Shown here: one piece after another, positions 1 to 7,279 of the stretch
Position numbering within the stretch: the stretch's first letter is position 1
Layout of the letters: the number at the start of each line of letters is the position of its first letter
Source of the DNA: Sphingomonas sp. S1-29
GTDB lineage: Bacteria > Pseudomonadota > Alphaproteobacteria > Sphingomonadales > Sphingomonadaceae
Direction: 5' to 3'
DNA length: 64,000 bases
Assembly (NCBI RefSeq): GCF_026167545.1
Contig: NZ_CP110678.1
Coordinates: forward strand, 62,001 to 126,000
The notes under the pieces: model-generated
Told to the model about the DNA's origin: nothing
Database searches by the model: none
What the model saw: only the letters and a program-made list of their open reading frames with translations
Translations under genes and position numbers: made by a program

Positions 1-929
1 AAGAGGCGCGCAAGACCGACAACACGCTCCGCACAGTCCATGGGCTGTATATCGCCCACAAGAAGCTTGAGGGGCTCCGGACGATCGATGAGAAAATCCG
101 CCTTATGGAGCGCAATGTGTTCCCCCAGCATGGCGACCGGCCCATTGACGATTTTACGAAGAGCGATGCGCGCGCTTGCGTTCAGGTCATGCGCGACCGT
201 GGGGCCGCCGGTGCTGCCAACAATATGCTGGCCGAGCTGCAAGCATTTCTTCGGTGGGCGGCGGCGGAGGATCATGTAGAGCATAATGTCGCGGCGAGCA
301 TCCTGAAAACCGGTGGCGGGAACCCTCGGCGCGCTCTCAAGATGCACGAACTCGTATGGCTGTGGCGGGCTCTCGATAGCTATGACGCGGATCAAGCCGA
401 TCCCATTCGGCTGCTTATCCTAACCGGTTGTCGCGTCATGGAATCGCACGGTGCCGCGTTAGCCGAAATCCGGAACGGCATTTGGACCCTCCCACGAGAG
501 AGGGCGAAGACGAAGGTGGTATGCGAACTGCCGCTCGCGCCACTCGCAAAATCAATTTTTGGGGGGGCTCGCGAACGGGCGATGAAGAGGGGCTGGAGCC
601 ATTGCTTCCGTTCGCGACCGTATCGCACGATGGCCCACCCTATGCTGTCATCGCTGCGCAACGATCTCGATCGGATGGCTAAGCTCGAAGGCGAGACCGT
701 CGAGCCGTGGGATTTGCATTGCATTCGGCACGCCGTTCGCACCGAAATCGTCGCGGGCGATCCATCCAATATCCCGATTGCCGAAAGGATACTGAACCAC
801 GCCACCACCGGTATCGTCAACCGCTACGACCATAACACCTACAACCCGGCGAAACTTAAGTTGTTGTCAGCATGGGAAGCGCGGATAGTGGCAGAAGTCG
901 CAGCAAATGAAGAACGCATCGCCGCCTAA
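1..929 (+). CDS. Tyrosine recombinase (phage integrase), 5' end cut by window edge
   Basis: The frame is open from position 3, upstream of the first visible ATG (105), so the N-terminus lies outside the window. The visible part begins inside an N-terminal core-binding (SAM-like) domain, seen in the helical stretch around the first 90 residues. The catalytic domain follows: arginine I in LTGCRVME, a basic strand with the expected lysine region (RAKTKVV), the HxxR box in HCIRHAVRT, and LNHATTGIVNRYDHNTY with the second histidine and the nucleophilic tyrosine. Its role is site-specific integration and excision of the prophage. It is transcribed rightward toward an excisionase-like gene, as in many alphaproteobacterial prophages. 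All catalytic residues appear present, so the enzyme is probably active. Confidence 0.93.
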   Translation, partial: EARKTDNTLRTVHGLYIAHKKLEGLRTIDEKIRLMERNVFPQHGDRPIDDFTKSDARACVQVMRDRGAAGAANNMLAELQAFLRWAAAEDHVEHNVAASILKTGGGNPRRALKMHELVWLWRALDSYDADQADPIRLLILTGCRVMESHGAALAEIRNGIWTLPRERAKTKVVCELPLAPLAKSIFGGARERAMKRGWSHCFRSRPYRTMAHPMLSSLRNDLDRMAKLEGETVEPWDLHCIRHAVRTEIVAGDPSNIPIAERILNHATTGIVNRYDHNTYNPAKLKLLSAWEARIVAEVAANEERIAA

Positions 930-940
930 TCGTGTTTAGC

Positions 941-968
941 TTGACAAGTGTCCATTTGGATATACTGT
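941..968 (+). promoter_or_regulatory. Candidate sigma70-type promoter before the excisionase-like gene
   Basis: TTGACA at 941-946 is a consensus -35 box. TATACT (961-966, 14-bp spacer) or TACTGT (963-968, 16-bp spacer) could be the -10. GACA-AG-TGTC at 943-952 is a small dyad overlapping the -35. The spacing is shorter than ideal, so this is only a candidate. Confidence 0.35.
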
Positions 969-1000
969 TCGTGCGCTCTTTTTTGTAGACAGTCTTGGTC

Positions 1001-1046
1001 AACCTTCGTATCTAGTCGTCATCGGAAACGACTAGATACGAGGGTT
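1001..1046. repeat. 19-bp inverted repeat (hairpin) directly before the HTH gene
   Basis: Arms 1001-1019 and 1028-1046 are complementary over 19 bp, with a single G-T wobble (1005/1042) and an 8-nt loop. The right arm ends 4 nt before the ATG at 1051, so the hairpin replaces a normal ribosome binding site region. It may be an operator for the excisionase-like protein or a terminator for the integrase transcript. It is followed by TGTT rather than a real T-run, which makes a terminator less likely. Confidence 0.8.
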
Positions 1047-1050
1047 TGTT

Positions 1051-1242
1051 ATGAACATGAGCGAAGACTGCTGGATTACTGCTAAAGAAGCGTGCGCGCT
1101 GCTGTCGATTACCGACACGCATTTGGCAATGCATTGCAAAAAGAATCGCGTCGAGAAGAAGCGGCTGCTTAACGCCGCGACGGGTGAGCTAAGCCGCAAT
1201 GTCCGTTATCGTAAGACCGATGTTCTCAAGCTGCTCGCATAG
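1051..1242 (+). CDS. Small helix-turn-helix protein, excisionase/AlpA-like
   Basis: A 63-residue protein. WITAKEACALLSITDTHLAMH forms the helix-turn-helix typical of the MerR-like excisionase fold, and the C-terminal VRYRKTDVLKLL matches the usual wing/tail (YRKSDVLxLL) of this family. It lies directly downstream of the integrase on the same strand, the common place for a recombination directionality factor. A 19-bp inverted repeat abuts the start codon and could be its own binding site. No Shine-Dalgarno is visible. It could instead be a small transcription regulator, but DNA binding itself is well supported. Confidence 0.7.
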   Translation: MNMSEDCWITAKEACALLSITDTHLAMHCKKNRVEKKRLLNAATGELSRNVRYRKTDVLKLLA

Positions 1243-1252
1243 GGGTGGGGCT

Positions 1253-1465
1253 ATGCGAACGGTTATAGATGCTAGGGTGCACGATCTCGAAACTATCGAG
1301 GATTGGTGCGAAGGCTGTGGCATCGCGCAGGATTGGCAACCTGTCTGGGGCGATGCTGGAATGATAGGGTGGGTTATCGAAGCCAACCCCGACGACCGTT
1401 TCTTATTGAGGCTACGGTTCGGTTTTGCGCCGGTAGAATTGTGGAAGGGGCAGCGATATGGGTGA
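1253..1465 (+). CDS. Hypothetical phage protein, 70 aa
   Basis: The ATG at 1253 follows GGGGTGGGG, 10 nt after the stop of the HTH gene, so the two are probably co-transcribed. The product has 70 residues with several tryptophans and two cysteines (DWCEGCGIAQDW). The pattern is alpha-beta-like (ending FLLRLRFGFAPVEL). The family is not recognised. Its end overlaps the next gene start at 1458. An upstream in-frame start (1199) would overlap the HTH gene by 44 nt and is less likely. Confidence 0.6.
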   Translation: MRTVIDARVHDLETIEDWCEGCGIAQDWQPVWGDAGMIGWVIEANPDDRFLLRLRFGFAPVELWKGQRYG

Positions 1466-1934
1466 GTTGATCTCTTTCGCGGGCACGCTGATGCTGATCG
1501 GCATCGTCGGCTTGTTCGTCCTGATGGGTGTCATGTCGCTGATCGATTCTGCCCGCGTATACATTACCAAACCTCACTTGCGGGAGGATGTAGCCTATGA
1601 GGTCCAAAATCAATTTTTAGGGCTTGGCGCGTGCGCCGCTGTGATCGGTTGCATGTGGTTGTTCAGCGAGAACATTCGCGCCAATCGCGAAGAGAGCGAG
1701 CTTGTCCGTATCGAAACCATCAAGACCGATGTTGGCCTTGATGGTTTCGAGGACGGTCGCAACTACTCTTGCACGGACGATTGCTCGGGTCATGAAGCAG
1801 GGTTTGAATGGGCGGCGCATTACCGATCCCTAGATGCCTTCGATTGCAGCGACGACAATGGGGACAGCTTCCAAGAGGGCTGCTTCGACTATATCGAAGA
1901 GGTCGAGCGGCGGATCAAAGACACTGAAGCCTGA
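1458..1934 (+). CDS. Two-TM membrane protein with Cys-rich SGHEAG domain
   Basis: 158 residues. Hydrophobic segments at about 5-28 (ISFAGTLMLIGIVGLFVLMG) and 55-70 are probable membrane spans. A long exported or cytosolic C-terminal region follows, with four cysteines and the motif YSCTDDCSGHEAGFEWA, resembling a short DCSGHEAGY-type motif seen in various bacterial and phage small proteins. The function is unknown. Start GGCAGCGATATG overlaps the previous gene by 8 nt, suggesting coupling. The 3' end converges with a leftward gene (1915-2154), overlapping it by 20 bp. Confidence 0.6.
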   Translation: MGELISFAGTLMLIGIVGLFVLMGVMSLIDSARVYITKPHLREDVAYEVQNQFLGLGACAAVIGCMWLFSENIRANREESELVRIETIKTDVGLDGFEDGRNYSCTDDCSGHEAGFEWAAHYRSLDAFDCSDDNGDSFQEGCFDYIEEVERRIKDTEA

Positions 1935-2154
1935 AATGGATTTCGTCATCGTCCGAAAGAATGACGCGCAAATGCAGATCATCCCATTGAAACTCGATGG
2001 GATGATCTAGCGTGTATATCAGGCGCATCGCGTCAACGGGGCGACCGATGATGCAGCCACCATCGAACAACTTCGACATTTTGGACATGCGGTCATATAG
2101 CGCGATATGATGGTCCGCCATCGGACGGAACTTCTCTAGCGGGTGCTTATCCAT
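1915..2154 (-). CDS. Small phage protein, DDxxxFxL C-terminal family, 79 aa
   Basis: 79 residues from ATG at 2154. The ATG overlaps the stop of a 27-residue upstream ORF (ATGGATAA), so translation is probably coupled. The C-terminus (SDDDEIHFRLQCL) resembles two other proteins of this prophage, at 13382-13672 (SDDDLIEFKLKYL) and 8617-8919 (ADEGEAMLFKMRW). This is a short acidic/aromatic ending common in phage proteins of unknown role. A longer frame from an ATG at 2259 adds a low-complexity Arg/Ser-rich N-terminus in a different frame from the hydrophobic small ORF, and is rejected as the start. Confidence 0.55.
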   Translation of the reverse strand: MDKHPLEKFRPMADHHIALYDRMSKMSKLFDGGCIIGRPVDAMRLIYTLDHPIEFQWDDLHLRVILSDDDEIHFRLQCL

Positions 2155-2230
2155 CCTTGCGCACCGGCGGCAGCGTCCATTGATTGATCGCGATCGCGAC
2201 CCAGAATAGTAGGAAAATGAAGTCGGCCAT
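2147..2230 (-). CDS. Very small membrane peptide, 27 aa
   Basis: The ATG at 2230 follows GGAG with 8-nt spacing (ccGGAGattacaccATG). The peptide starts MADFIFLLFWVAIAINQW, a single hydrophobic span, and ends with a short charged tail. It lies 28 nt downstream of the nuclease gene and overlaps the start of the next gene. Its position in the lysozyme cluster would suit a small lysis-associated or regulatory membrane peptide, but this is inference. Good ribosome binding site and coupling support it as real. Confidence 0.5.
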   Translation of the reverse strand: MADFIFLLFWVAIAINQWTLPPVRKDG

Positions 2231-2258
2231 GGTGTAATCTCCGGTAAGTGGGGCACCA

Positions 2259-2633
2259 TTATTTACCCTGAAGGCTCCGTTCGGCGTCACGCGCCAACAG
2301 GTCGATCAGCGCCACGGCATCGATAACCGCCAGCATCTTGCGACGATCCTGTTTGACGAATGCGACCGGCTCCAGACCGTCTTTGCGATCAGCCTGCTCA
2401 AGATAATCGTAGAGCGGTGTAAAGCCCGTGGCACGAGCCTTGACCTCGATCGATACAGGTATCAGCCGCTTGGCTTTTGGTGAGAGGACGATATCCACAC
2501 CGCCAGCGCCCATCTGAGTGGATACGACATCGCCCGCCTCCAGCATGGGGAAGCGCGCTAGGATGGCGTCTCTCACCCACTGCTGGGCCGATCGCCCTTT
2601 CGCCTTGGCCGATTTGATCGATATGCGGGCCAC
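2259..2633 (-). CDS. PD-(D/E)XK-type nuclease-like protein, 124 aa
   Basis: 124 residues, starting with GTG at 2633 that overlaps the lysozyme stop by 1 nt. The core reads GGVDIVLSP (catalytic Asp near residue 50) followed by PVSIEVKAR, the E-x-K of the PD-(D/E)XK fold. YDYLEQA downstream matches the helix that often carries a conserved Gln/Tyr in Holliday-junction resolvase and VRR-NUC relatives. The N-terminus is basic (KSAKAKGRSAQQWV). Its role could be junction resolution, packaging-related cleavage or host DNA degradation. The placement directly after the lysozyme, translationally coupled, is unusual. The fold assignment is from motif reading only. Confidence 0.6.
   Translation of the reverse strand: MARISIKSAKAKGRSAQQWVRDAILARFPMLEAGDVVSTQMGAGGVDIVLSPKAKRLIPVSIEVKARATGFTPLYDYLEQADRKDGLEPVAFVKQDRRKMLAVIDAVALIDLLARDAERSLQGK
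2260..2265 (-). promoter_or_regulatory. TAAATA motif overlapping the nuclease stop codon
   Basis: Copy without the 4-nt ATG spacing. It lies about 30 nt upstream of the small membrane peptide start, which has its own GGAG ribosome binding site. Confidence 0.4.
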
Positions 2634-3061
2634 TACAGCCCACGAGCGTAAAGCTTGGCCTCGGCTGCACGACGGCGCGTAAGGCCCGCTAGGACACGCC
2701 CACCGGCCTTATTCCACCTAGCGAACTCCCGCATGGCCCCGGCATGGTCGCCAGCGTTGTGCTTCCGTAGGAGCGTCGATTTGAGGAACGCGCCGGTGCC
2801 GACATTGAAGGCCAGCGAGACCATCGCGTCAAACTGGTCTTGGTCCGCGTCGATCGCCCTAGATACCGCTTTCTCAAATCGTAGGAGATCGATCCGAAGT
2901 CGGGCTTCAGCCTGCGCTTCGGTGTAGACAGTATCGCGTTTAACATGGGGACCGGTCGATCCGTATCCGATGGTGAGAATACCGGCGGGGCAGTAGTAAG
3001 CTTTGAGGCGGCAACCCTCAAACTCTTTGATGAGTTCAATGCCATTGTCTGAAGTCTGCAT
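2633..3061 (-). CDS. Endolysin, GH24 lysozyme
   Basis: 142 residues, close to the usual length of phage lysozymes. The GH24 catalytic pattern E-x8-C-x5-T is present as E15 (FEG), C24 and T30 (LTIGYG), the arrangement of the P21/lambda-like lysozymes rather than the Asp form of T4. The C-terminal RRRAAEAKLY is also typical of the family. It cleaves peptidoglycan between MurNAc and GlcNAc at the end of infection. No signal peptide or signal-anchor is visible, so release would depend on a holin. The start ATG has no Shine-Dalgarno but lies exactly 4 nt after TAAATA (3066-3071). Confidence 0.93.
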   Translation of the reverse strand: MQTSDNGIELIKEFEGCRLKAYYCPAGILTIGYGSTGPHVKRDTVYTEAQAEARLRIDLLRFEKAVSRAIDADQDQFDAMVSLAFNVGTGAFLKSTLLRKHNAGDHAGAMREFARWNKAGGRVLAGLTRRRAAEAKLYARGL

Positions 3062-3065
3062 CCAC

Positions 3066-3071
3066 TATTTA
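3066..3071 (-). promoter_or_regulatory. TAAATA initiation motif of the lysozyme gene
   Basis: TAAATA, then 4 nt (gtgg), then the lysozyme ATG at 3061. No Shine-Dalgarno. See the finding on the motif family. Confidence 0.65.
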
Positions 3072-3100
3072 TGAAGAGGCATCCGATGGCCCGATGGGGA

Positions 3101-3106
3101 TAAATA
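3101..3106 (+). promoter_or_regulatory. TAAATA motif before the 177-aa virion-like gene
   Basis: TAAATA lies 31 nt upstream of the ATG at 3138, divergent from the lysozyme copy. Here a GGAG sequence lies between motif and start, so this copy would act with a leader. Confidence 0.45.
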
Positions 3107-3137
3107 CAAGAAAGCCCCAACGGAGAACTTATCTTAC

Positions 3138-3671
3138 ATGCCCATCCATCTTAACAAAGAAATCCATGCCGTCCCTATCTACTCGGTAGACTCGGCGGGT
3201 AATCCGACCAACGCCAGCACAAAGCTTGTCGATAACACCGGCGCGACGCCTTTGATTACCAGCAACTATCCCGCCGTAGATGGCTGGATCGGCGGAACGG
3301 TCTCCCCCGTATTGGCAACAGGCTCCTTCGGAATGGCGTTCAACGGCACGACTTGGGACCGTGTGCGCGGCGACACATCTGGCGCTTGGACGCACGCTCC
3401 CCAGAATACCGTCTCTGGAGCGTTGAGCGGCACCATCGCGACAACGGGTGGAACGGCCTCGATACCGTTTATCAACACCGCTCGGCAGGAAGTGCACAAC
3501 CCCTCTAGTGCAATCCTTTGGGCAAGCTGGGCCGGTGCGCCCACTCCTAATGGTGCAGGATCGTTCCAGATCGCGGCGGGAGCGAGCTACTCAACCGACC
3601 GCACGACGGGGACGCTACAGCTACTCTCGACGGCGGATGCACAGAGCTACACCGTCCATCGATTCTCGTGA
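3138..3671 (+). CDS. Putative virion-associated protein, 177 aa
   Basis: 177 residues, rich in Thr, Ser, Gly and Ala with beta-type patterning. The segment MAFNGTTWDRVRGDTSGAW resembles repeats in phage structural/decoration proteins that carry a NGTTWDRVRG-like strand. No signal peptide, no catalytic motif. Start ATG at 3138 has an upstream GGAG 14 nt away. A 40-residue ORF follows with 4-nt overlap (GTGA). It stands apart from the main morphogenesis block. A structural role is an inference from composition. Confidence 0.55.
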   Translation: MPIHLNKEIHAVPIYSVDSAGNPTNASTKLVDNTGATPLITSNYPAVDGWIGGTVSPVLATGSFGMAFNGTTWDRVRGDTSGAWTHAPQNTVSGALSGTIATTGGTASIPFINTARQEVHNPSSAILWASWAGAPTPNGAGSFQIAAGASYSTDRTTGTLQLLSTADAQSYTVHRFS

Positions 3672-3790
3672 GTAAACGCCCCCACTACGATGTCCTGTTG
3701 GACATCCTCACGACGCGCAACGCGAGACGGGCCGAATGGCCCCGTGCAAGCGCCCTAGCTCTGATCGAGCGGCTTAAGGCTAAACGGTGA
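3668..3790 (+). CDS. Small basic phage protein, 40 aa
   Basis: GTG start at 3668 overlaps the previous stop (GTGA), a classic coupled arrangement. It encodes 40 residues, highly basic and helical (MSKRPHYDVLLDILTTRNAR then a tail with RASALALIERLKAKR). It ends at TGA 3788-3790, overlapping the convergent gene at 3780-4109 by 11 bp. The family is not recognised. Confidence 0.5.
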   Translation: MSKRPHYDVLLDILTTRNARRAEWPRASALALIERLKAKR

Positions 3791-4109
3791 GGGGCTGTTG
3801 TTGCCAGTCTGGAAAGCGATGGCCAACCCAAAGCCTTATATCCATAGTCAGAAAGTGCCGTTCCATTTCGACCTCAGCGAGCTTGCTGATTAAGTGGGCG
3901 ATACGAAAGTCTTGAACAATACGGGTTTCCATATGGCAAGCCATTTTCCAAGCTACCGCTTCATCCATTGTCGCGAAAGCATACACAACTCCTTCGGAAC
4001 TGATATGTTCAAAATGAGAGCAGCAATGGTCTTCACCTGCCGGGTGCTTCGGGCTCGTCATATAGTCTTCTGCCTTGGCCACGACAAGAACCGACTTCAA
4101 TTTATTCAT
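3780..4109 (-). CDS. Hypothetical phage protein, 109 aa
   Basis: 109 residues from ATG at 4109. Contains a His/Cys cluster (EDHCCSHFEH) and MDEAVAWKMACHMETRIV, a mixed alpha/beta pattern. No clear Shine-Dalgarno. No recognised family. It converges on the 3668-3790 ORF. The His/Cys cluster could bind metal, but the pairing expected of a zinc finger is not seen. Confidence 0.5.
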   Translation of the reverse strand: MNKLKSVLVVAKAEDYMTSPKHPAGEDHCCSHFEHISSEGVVYAFATMDEAVAWKMACHMETRIVQDFRIAHLISKLAEVEMERHFLTMDIRLWVGHRFPDWQQQPLTV

Positions 4110-4187
4110 TTCTATACAATCCGATAAACTTAGTCTTCGGTATCGGAACGAACCCGATTGACCGTGTTCGCTCCGACAACATAAATT

Positions 4188-4595
4188 TTAGTCGGTGACC
4201 CACTCGCCACCCGGCTCCCGATAGTCAAAGCCGCTAATCAACCAATCGCCGGTAAGGGCATCCGCGATCTCTTCGGGATCGACTTCCTCTACAAACACGG
4301 TCGCGGTGGTGGGGAGATCAGGGACCGTCTCACCGTCCGTGTCGTAGACGATGTTGCGGACTTCGATCATGACCGGGCAACCTTCGAAGCCAAGCTTATC
4401 CCCTTCGTCGGGAGCAATCGCAGTGTAGAGGACGAGACGAACCACAACGCCGGATGGGTCATCCAAAATCAATTTTTCTGCCTCATCGAAATGACCCGGA
4501 TAGAGGCCGGTGACGGCTAGCCTGTCGCGAACGGCGGCGGTCATAGTGCCAAAATGGTTGATGTGGGCAATTTCATATTCCAGTCGATCAATCAT
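4188..4595 (-). CDS. Hypothetical acidic phage protein, 135 aa
   Basis: 135 residues, strongly acidic (many Asp/Glu, for example FVEEVDPEEIADALTGD). The start overlaps the stop of the upstream coiled-coil gene by 4 nt (ATGA), so the two form an operon with coupled translation. No catalytic motif recognised. Confidence 0.6.
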   Translation of the reverse strand: MIDRLEYEIAHINHFGTMTAAVRDRLAVTGLYPGHFDEAEKLILDDPSGVVVRLVLYTAIAPDEGDKLGFEGCPVMIEVRNIVYDTDGETVPDLPTTATVFVEEVDPEEIADALTGDWLISGFDYREPGGEWVTD

Positions 4596-4915
4596 TTTAC
4601 ACCCTTCTCAATCTTAGCCTTCAGCCGTGCGATCTCTTTGGCTTGTCTTCCGACCACCTTTTCGAGATCGAAGAATCGACGGTTCGCCGCTAGAACCTCC
4701 CCTTCCAGTTCCTTGATGCGACGAAGCCGCTTCATCGTCTCAGGGAGGCTCTCGGAAACTTCTTTTTCAAGTTTGAGGCACCGTGTGGAGAAGCGAACAA
4801 GATCACGTTCTAGCTCATTGATGCGGGCCAGATGTTCCTTTGTGGAATCGATCTCCATGTTCTCTTCGTCTAAAATCATTTTCCGTTCCGTCATCCGCGT
4901 TGCTGATGCACCCAT
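4592..4915 (-). CDS. Hypothetical coiled-coil phage protein, about 107 aa
   Basis: The C-terminal two thirds is heptad-rich and charged (INELERDLVRFSTRC, MKRLRRIKELEGEV, LEKVVGRQAKEIARL), a probable dimeric coiled coil. The ATG at 4915 is chosen. An ATG at 4894 or a TTG at 4963 is also possible, since no good ribosome binding site is seen for any. It is followed by an acidic protein with a 4-nt overlap. Function unknown. Confidence 0.5.
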   Translation of the reverse strand: MGASATRMTERKMILDEENMEIDSTKEHLARINELERDLVRFSTRCLKLEKEVSESLPETMKRLRRIKELEGEVLAANRRFFDLEKVVGRQAKEIARLKAKIEKGVK

Positions 4916-4963
4916 ATAGGCTAACCGGATTGGCGTGTCATTGATGATATAGAGATTTGACAA

Positions 4964-5270
4964 AACTATTGTTCATGGCACGCCAAAAACGGAGGAAACA
5001 CTAAGGGTTCAAGGCCGCATTTGGTGTTCCACACAAACTATTGTTGTCAATAGGAACATCTTTTGTTGCGACTGGCCTATGAGAACCGTAGATGGGGCGG
5101 GACAGCGATGCAGCTTAAGGACACGGCGGCAAAGTTGTTGGTGAGACGCTAAGGCGAAGTCCAAGCCCCCTGCTGATCATCTGCTACCTCGGTGCTGCTA
5201 CCCGCACGGTGCAGCGAATACCAACTCGGGGAGGTTGACCGCCTCCCCACCATAAAATGGTTTTACGCTA
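4964..5270. promoter_or_regulatory. Divergent intergenic region with repeated AAACTATTGTT
   Basis: No convincing gene in this 307-bp stretch. AAACTATTGTT occurs twice in direct orientation (near 4965 and 5037), flanked by TTGACA/TGTCAA-like dyads, suggesting paired operators or promoters between divergent genes. A hairpin with GGGGAGG/CCTCCCC arms at about 5228-5248 lies just before the rightward gene at 5271. Confidence 0.4.
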
Positions 5271-5897
5271 ATGATCGACATGAACACACAAGAGAAGACC
5301 GTATATCGGCTACTGCGTGACCCCACCGATGTTGCCGCTAAAGCGATGATCGACAAATGGGTTGCACAGGGGAAGATGAAGCTTGAGGATGTCCGTCTCA
5401 GCCGCATGGATGGCGCTAGTGGGATGTATAGTCTGTGGGAGCGTGAACGCGAAAAAAATGCTAAGCTTTCCAAGCAGGTTAACGAGTTTAACGACAAGCT
5501 CGAAAAGCTATACGCTAAGCTAAGGGTGACTAAGACCCGCATCCACTTTCGAGAAGAGGACCGGGAACTGGAATATCGCTTCGTTGTTCGAAAAGCGCTT
5601 AAGACTGGTCTAGGGAGCAACCTTGGACGGTTGGGGCTAACCTCATGGAATACGCGGTATTGGGCTATAGACTGGTTCAGGGAGAACCTGTGGATGCTTC
5701 GAGAGGTATCAGAGGTCACGCTATTGGAAGCGATCAGGATCATGCATCTGAACCATCGGCCCGGTTTAAGCCATAAGCATGAGGCGTTAAAGGTTTTGAT
5801 CGATCCAGATCGTAAGGTTAGGGCAGGACCACCGTTGCAGGATTGGACGACGGTGCGCGACCGGCTAGAGCGGAAGACTGAGAAGGCAGGGCAATGA
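5271..5897 (+). CDS. Hypothetical coiled-coil phage protein, 208 aa
   Basis: 208 residues (205 if the ATG at 5280 is used). The middle part is a coiled coil (EREREKNAKLSKQVNEFN, KLEKLYAKLRVTK), followed by a basic, tryptophan-containing segment (SWNTRYWAIDWFRENLW). No catalytic motif. Stop overlaps an ATG (caATGA) of a 20-residue ORF. It is the first gene of a short rightward operon preceded by a regulatory-looking region. Function unknown. Confidence 0.6.
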   Translation: MIDMNTQEKTVYRLLRDPTDVAAKAMIDKWVAQGKMKLEDVRLSRMDGASGMYSLWEREREKNAKLSKQVNEFNDKLEKLYAKLRVTKTRIHFREEDRELEYRFVVRKALKTGLGSNLGRLGLTSWNTRYWAIDWFRENLWMLREVSEVTLLEAIRIMHLNHRPGLSHKHEALKVLIDPDRKVRAGPPLQDWTTVRDRLERKTEKAGQ

Positions 5898-5956
5898 CCA
5901 TCAATAAACTACACGAACACTTTAATGAAAAACGCCGGAACGGGGTGCATCTTTGA
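5894..5956 (+). CDS. Very short ORF, 20 aa, coupled to both neighbours
   Basis: The ATG overlaps the previous stop (ATGA) and its TGA overlaps the next ATG (TGATG). The peptide MTINKLHEHFNEKRRNGVHL is short and basic. The double coupling suggests it is translated, perhaps mainly to relay ribosomes. No function can be assigned. Confidence 0.3.
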   Translation: MTINKLHEHFNEKRRNGVHL

Positions 5957-6801
5957 TGAACAGGCAACCAATATTAAACGCAGTGCCTAAGTTCTTCGAG
6001 CAGGCAAACGCGGGCACCATGTTGAAATCAATATCGGATCAGCATATTGCCCCAATCGGGAAACTGCGGGTTGATCTACAGGGCATCTTTGACTTCGGCT
6101 ATATCGCGGATGAAACTGATCCCGCGTATTTGGGTGCGAGCTTTACAGAATCGCTAACTGATGAACTTTGGCGCGAGTCCATCAATCAGATGGCGGACTC
6201 AACATTTCGTTTGCCGTATCCGAAATGCGGATTTTTAATACGCTATCACGAAACTGAAATAATGCCGCGATCCGCGATGATGCATATTTTGAAGCAAGAC
6301 GAAGAGCGGGTAACGGGCCGCGTCTATCAATACAGTCCCGATCTACCTTCGCTAAAAGGGCGTTGGTGCCGTCTGCCCTATAGTTATGAAATGGTTTTCG
6401 GCGCGGAAGTCGAGTTGATTACTATTGGCGAATACCCCGGCGCAGAGCTAGAAACGCAGAACACCAGAAACCTTACTAGCGAAATGATGGTGGCGAATGC
6501 CTTTCTCCAGCAGCGTGGGGAAACCTTCGATTCGGCCGATCCGCGTATGAAGGCGATCAACGCAGCGCGAGCGAAGTTCAACAGCGCCGTGCCGTTGCGG
6601 CTGGTGGTCGCGTCTGAACAGAAGGCGCGAGCGCACGCTTCGGGTTTAGGTGGCGGGGGGTCGGTTTCGGCGCATAATCGGCGGGGACACTGGCGAACGC
6701 TGGCGAACGGTAGGAGAGTTTGGGTTCGTGATGCCGCCATACACGGCGGTGTCGATGAAGCTCGCCAGTATGATGTTAATCCCGCGCCAACCCTTCAATA
6801 A
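5956..6801 (+). CDS. Hypothetical phage protein, 281 aa, basic HWRTLxNGRRVWVR motif
   Basis: 281 residues starting at ATG 5956, coupled (TGATG) to the preceding 20-residue ORF. The N-terminal 180 residues are a globular alpha/beta domain with no recognised motif. After a glycine-rich linker (GLGGGGS) comes HNRRGHWRTLANGRRVWV, a short basic module that recurs at the end of many phage and plasmid proteins of unknown function. This suggests a DNA- or RNA-contacting tail. The last 26 nt overlap the convergent gene at 6776-7066. Confidence 0.55.
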   Translation: MNRQPILNAVPKFFEQANAGTMLKSISDQHIAPIGKLRVDLQGIFDFGYIADETDPAYLGASFTESLTDELWRESINQMADSTFRLPYPKCGFLIRYHETEIMPRSAMMHILKQDEERVTGRVYQYSPDLPSLKGRWCRLPYSYEMVFGAEVELITIGEYPGAELETQNTRNLTSEMMVANAFLQQRGETFDSADPRMKAINAARAKFNSAVPLRLVVASEQKARAHASGLGGGGSVSAHNRRGHWRTLANGRRVWVRDAAIHGGVDEARQYDVNPAPTLQ

Positions 6802-7066
6802 TCGACTCAAGACGCTCCACCCGACGCTGCAAAATGATTTTGGCCGTGATCTCATTTTGCGCCTCGGTGCGGAGCGTCTCGATAAGCGCCTCTGCACGAT
6901 GGGCGGCGCGATCTGCCGTGTCGGCGACCCTAGCGACGGTCTTCAAATCCCACCCTTCGCAAACTTGGTTTGCTTGTATGTAGACCGTCAATAGGGCCTT
7001 GGTCGATGCGTCGAGATCGGTCGCGGCGACGATCGCCATGGCTTCGCGGTGGGTGGGGGTGCGCAT
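6776..7066 (-). CDS. Hypothetical helical phage protein, 96 aa
   Basis: 96 residues, almost entirely helical, ending in a heptad-like segment (ILQRRVERLESIIEGL). The start chosen is the ATG at 7066 because it lies exactly 4 nt after TAAATA. The frame continues upstream, but those codons overlap the end of the neighbouring membrane protein gene. No Shine-Dalgarno is present. Function unknown. Confidence 0.6.
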   Translation of the reverse strand: MRTPTHREAMAIVAATDLDASTKALLTVYIQANQVCEGWDLKTVARVADTADRAAHRAEALIETLRTEAQNEITAKIILQRRVERLESIIEGLARD

Positions 7067-7070
7067 AAGG

Positions 7071-7076
7071 TATTTA
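7071..7076 (-). promoter_or_regulatory. TAAATA initiation motif of the 96-aa gene
   Basis: TAAATA, 4 nt (cctt), ATG at 7066. Confidence 0.6.
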
Positions 7077-7279
7077 TGGTGCGGTGGTGTTTCAGCGGCG
7101 GTGCCACCACCGAACGATCCAGTAAGAGCCGAACCCAACTATCAACGACACAACCGCTGTCGGGGCGGTAGCAACCAACCAGAGGCTACGAATTTCGCAA
7201 GGGCCGGGGGAGCAGCTACCCATCGAGGTTGCAAGCGCCAAGAGCAACCACAGGGGGATGCCTATAGCCACCGCACTTA

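Noticed and set aside
2155..2259. ATG at 2259 as start of the 79-aa gene
   Set aside because: The extension is Arg/Ser-rich and conflicts with a 27-aa ORF that has a good GGAG and couples to the ATG at 2154.
5080..5150. Short ORF in the divergent gap (ATG near 5080)
   Set aside because: No ribosome binding site, odd composition, very short; not supported.
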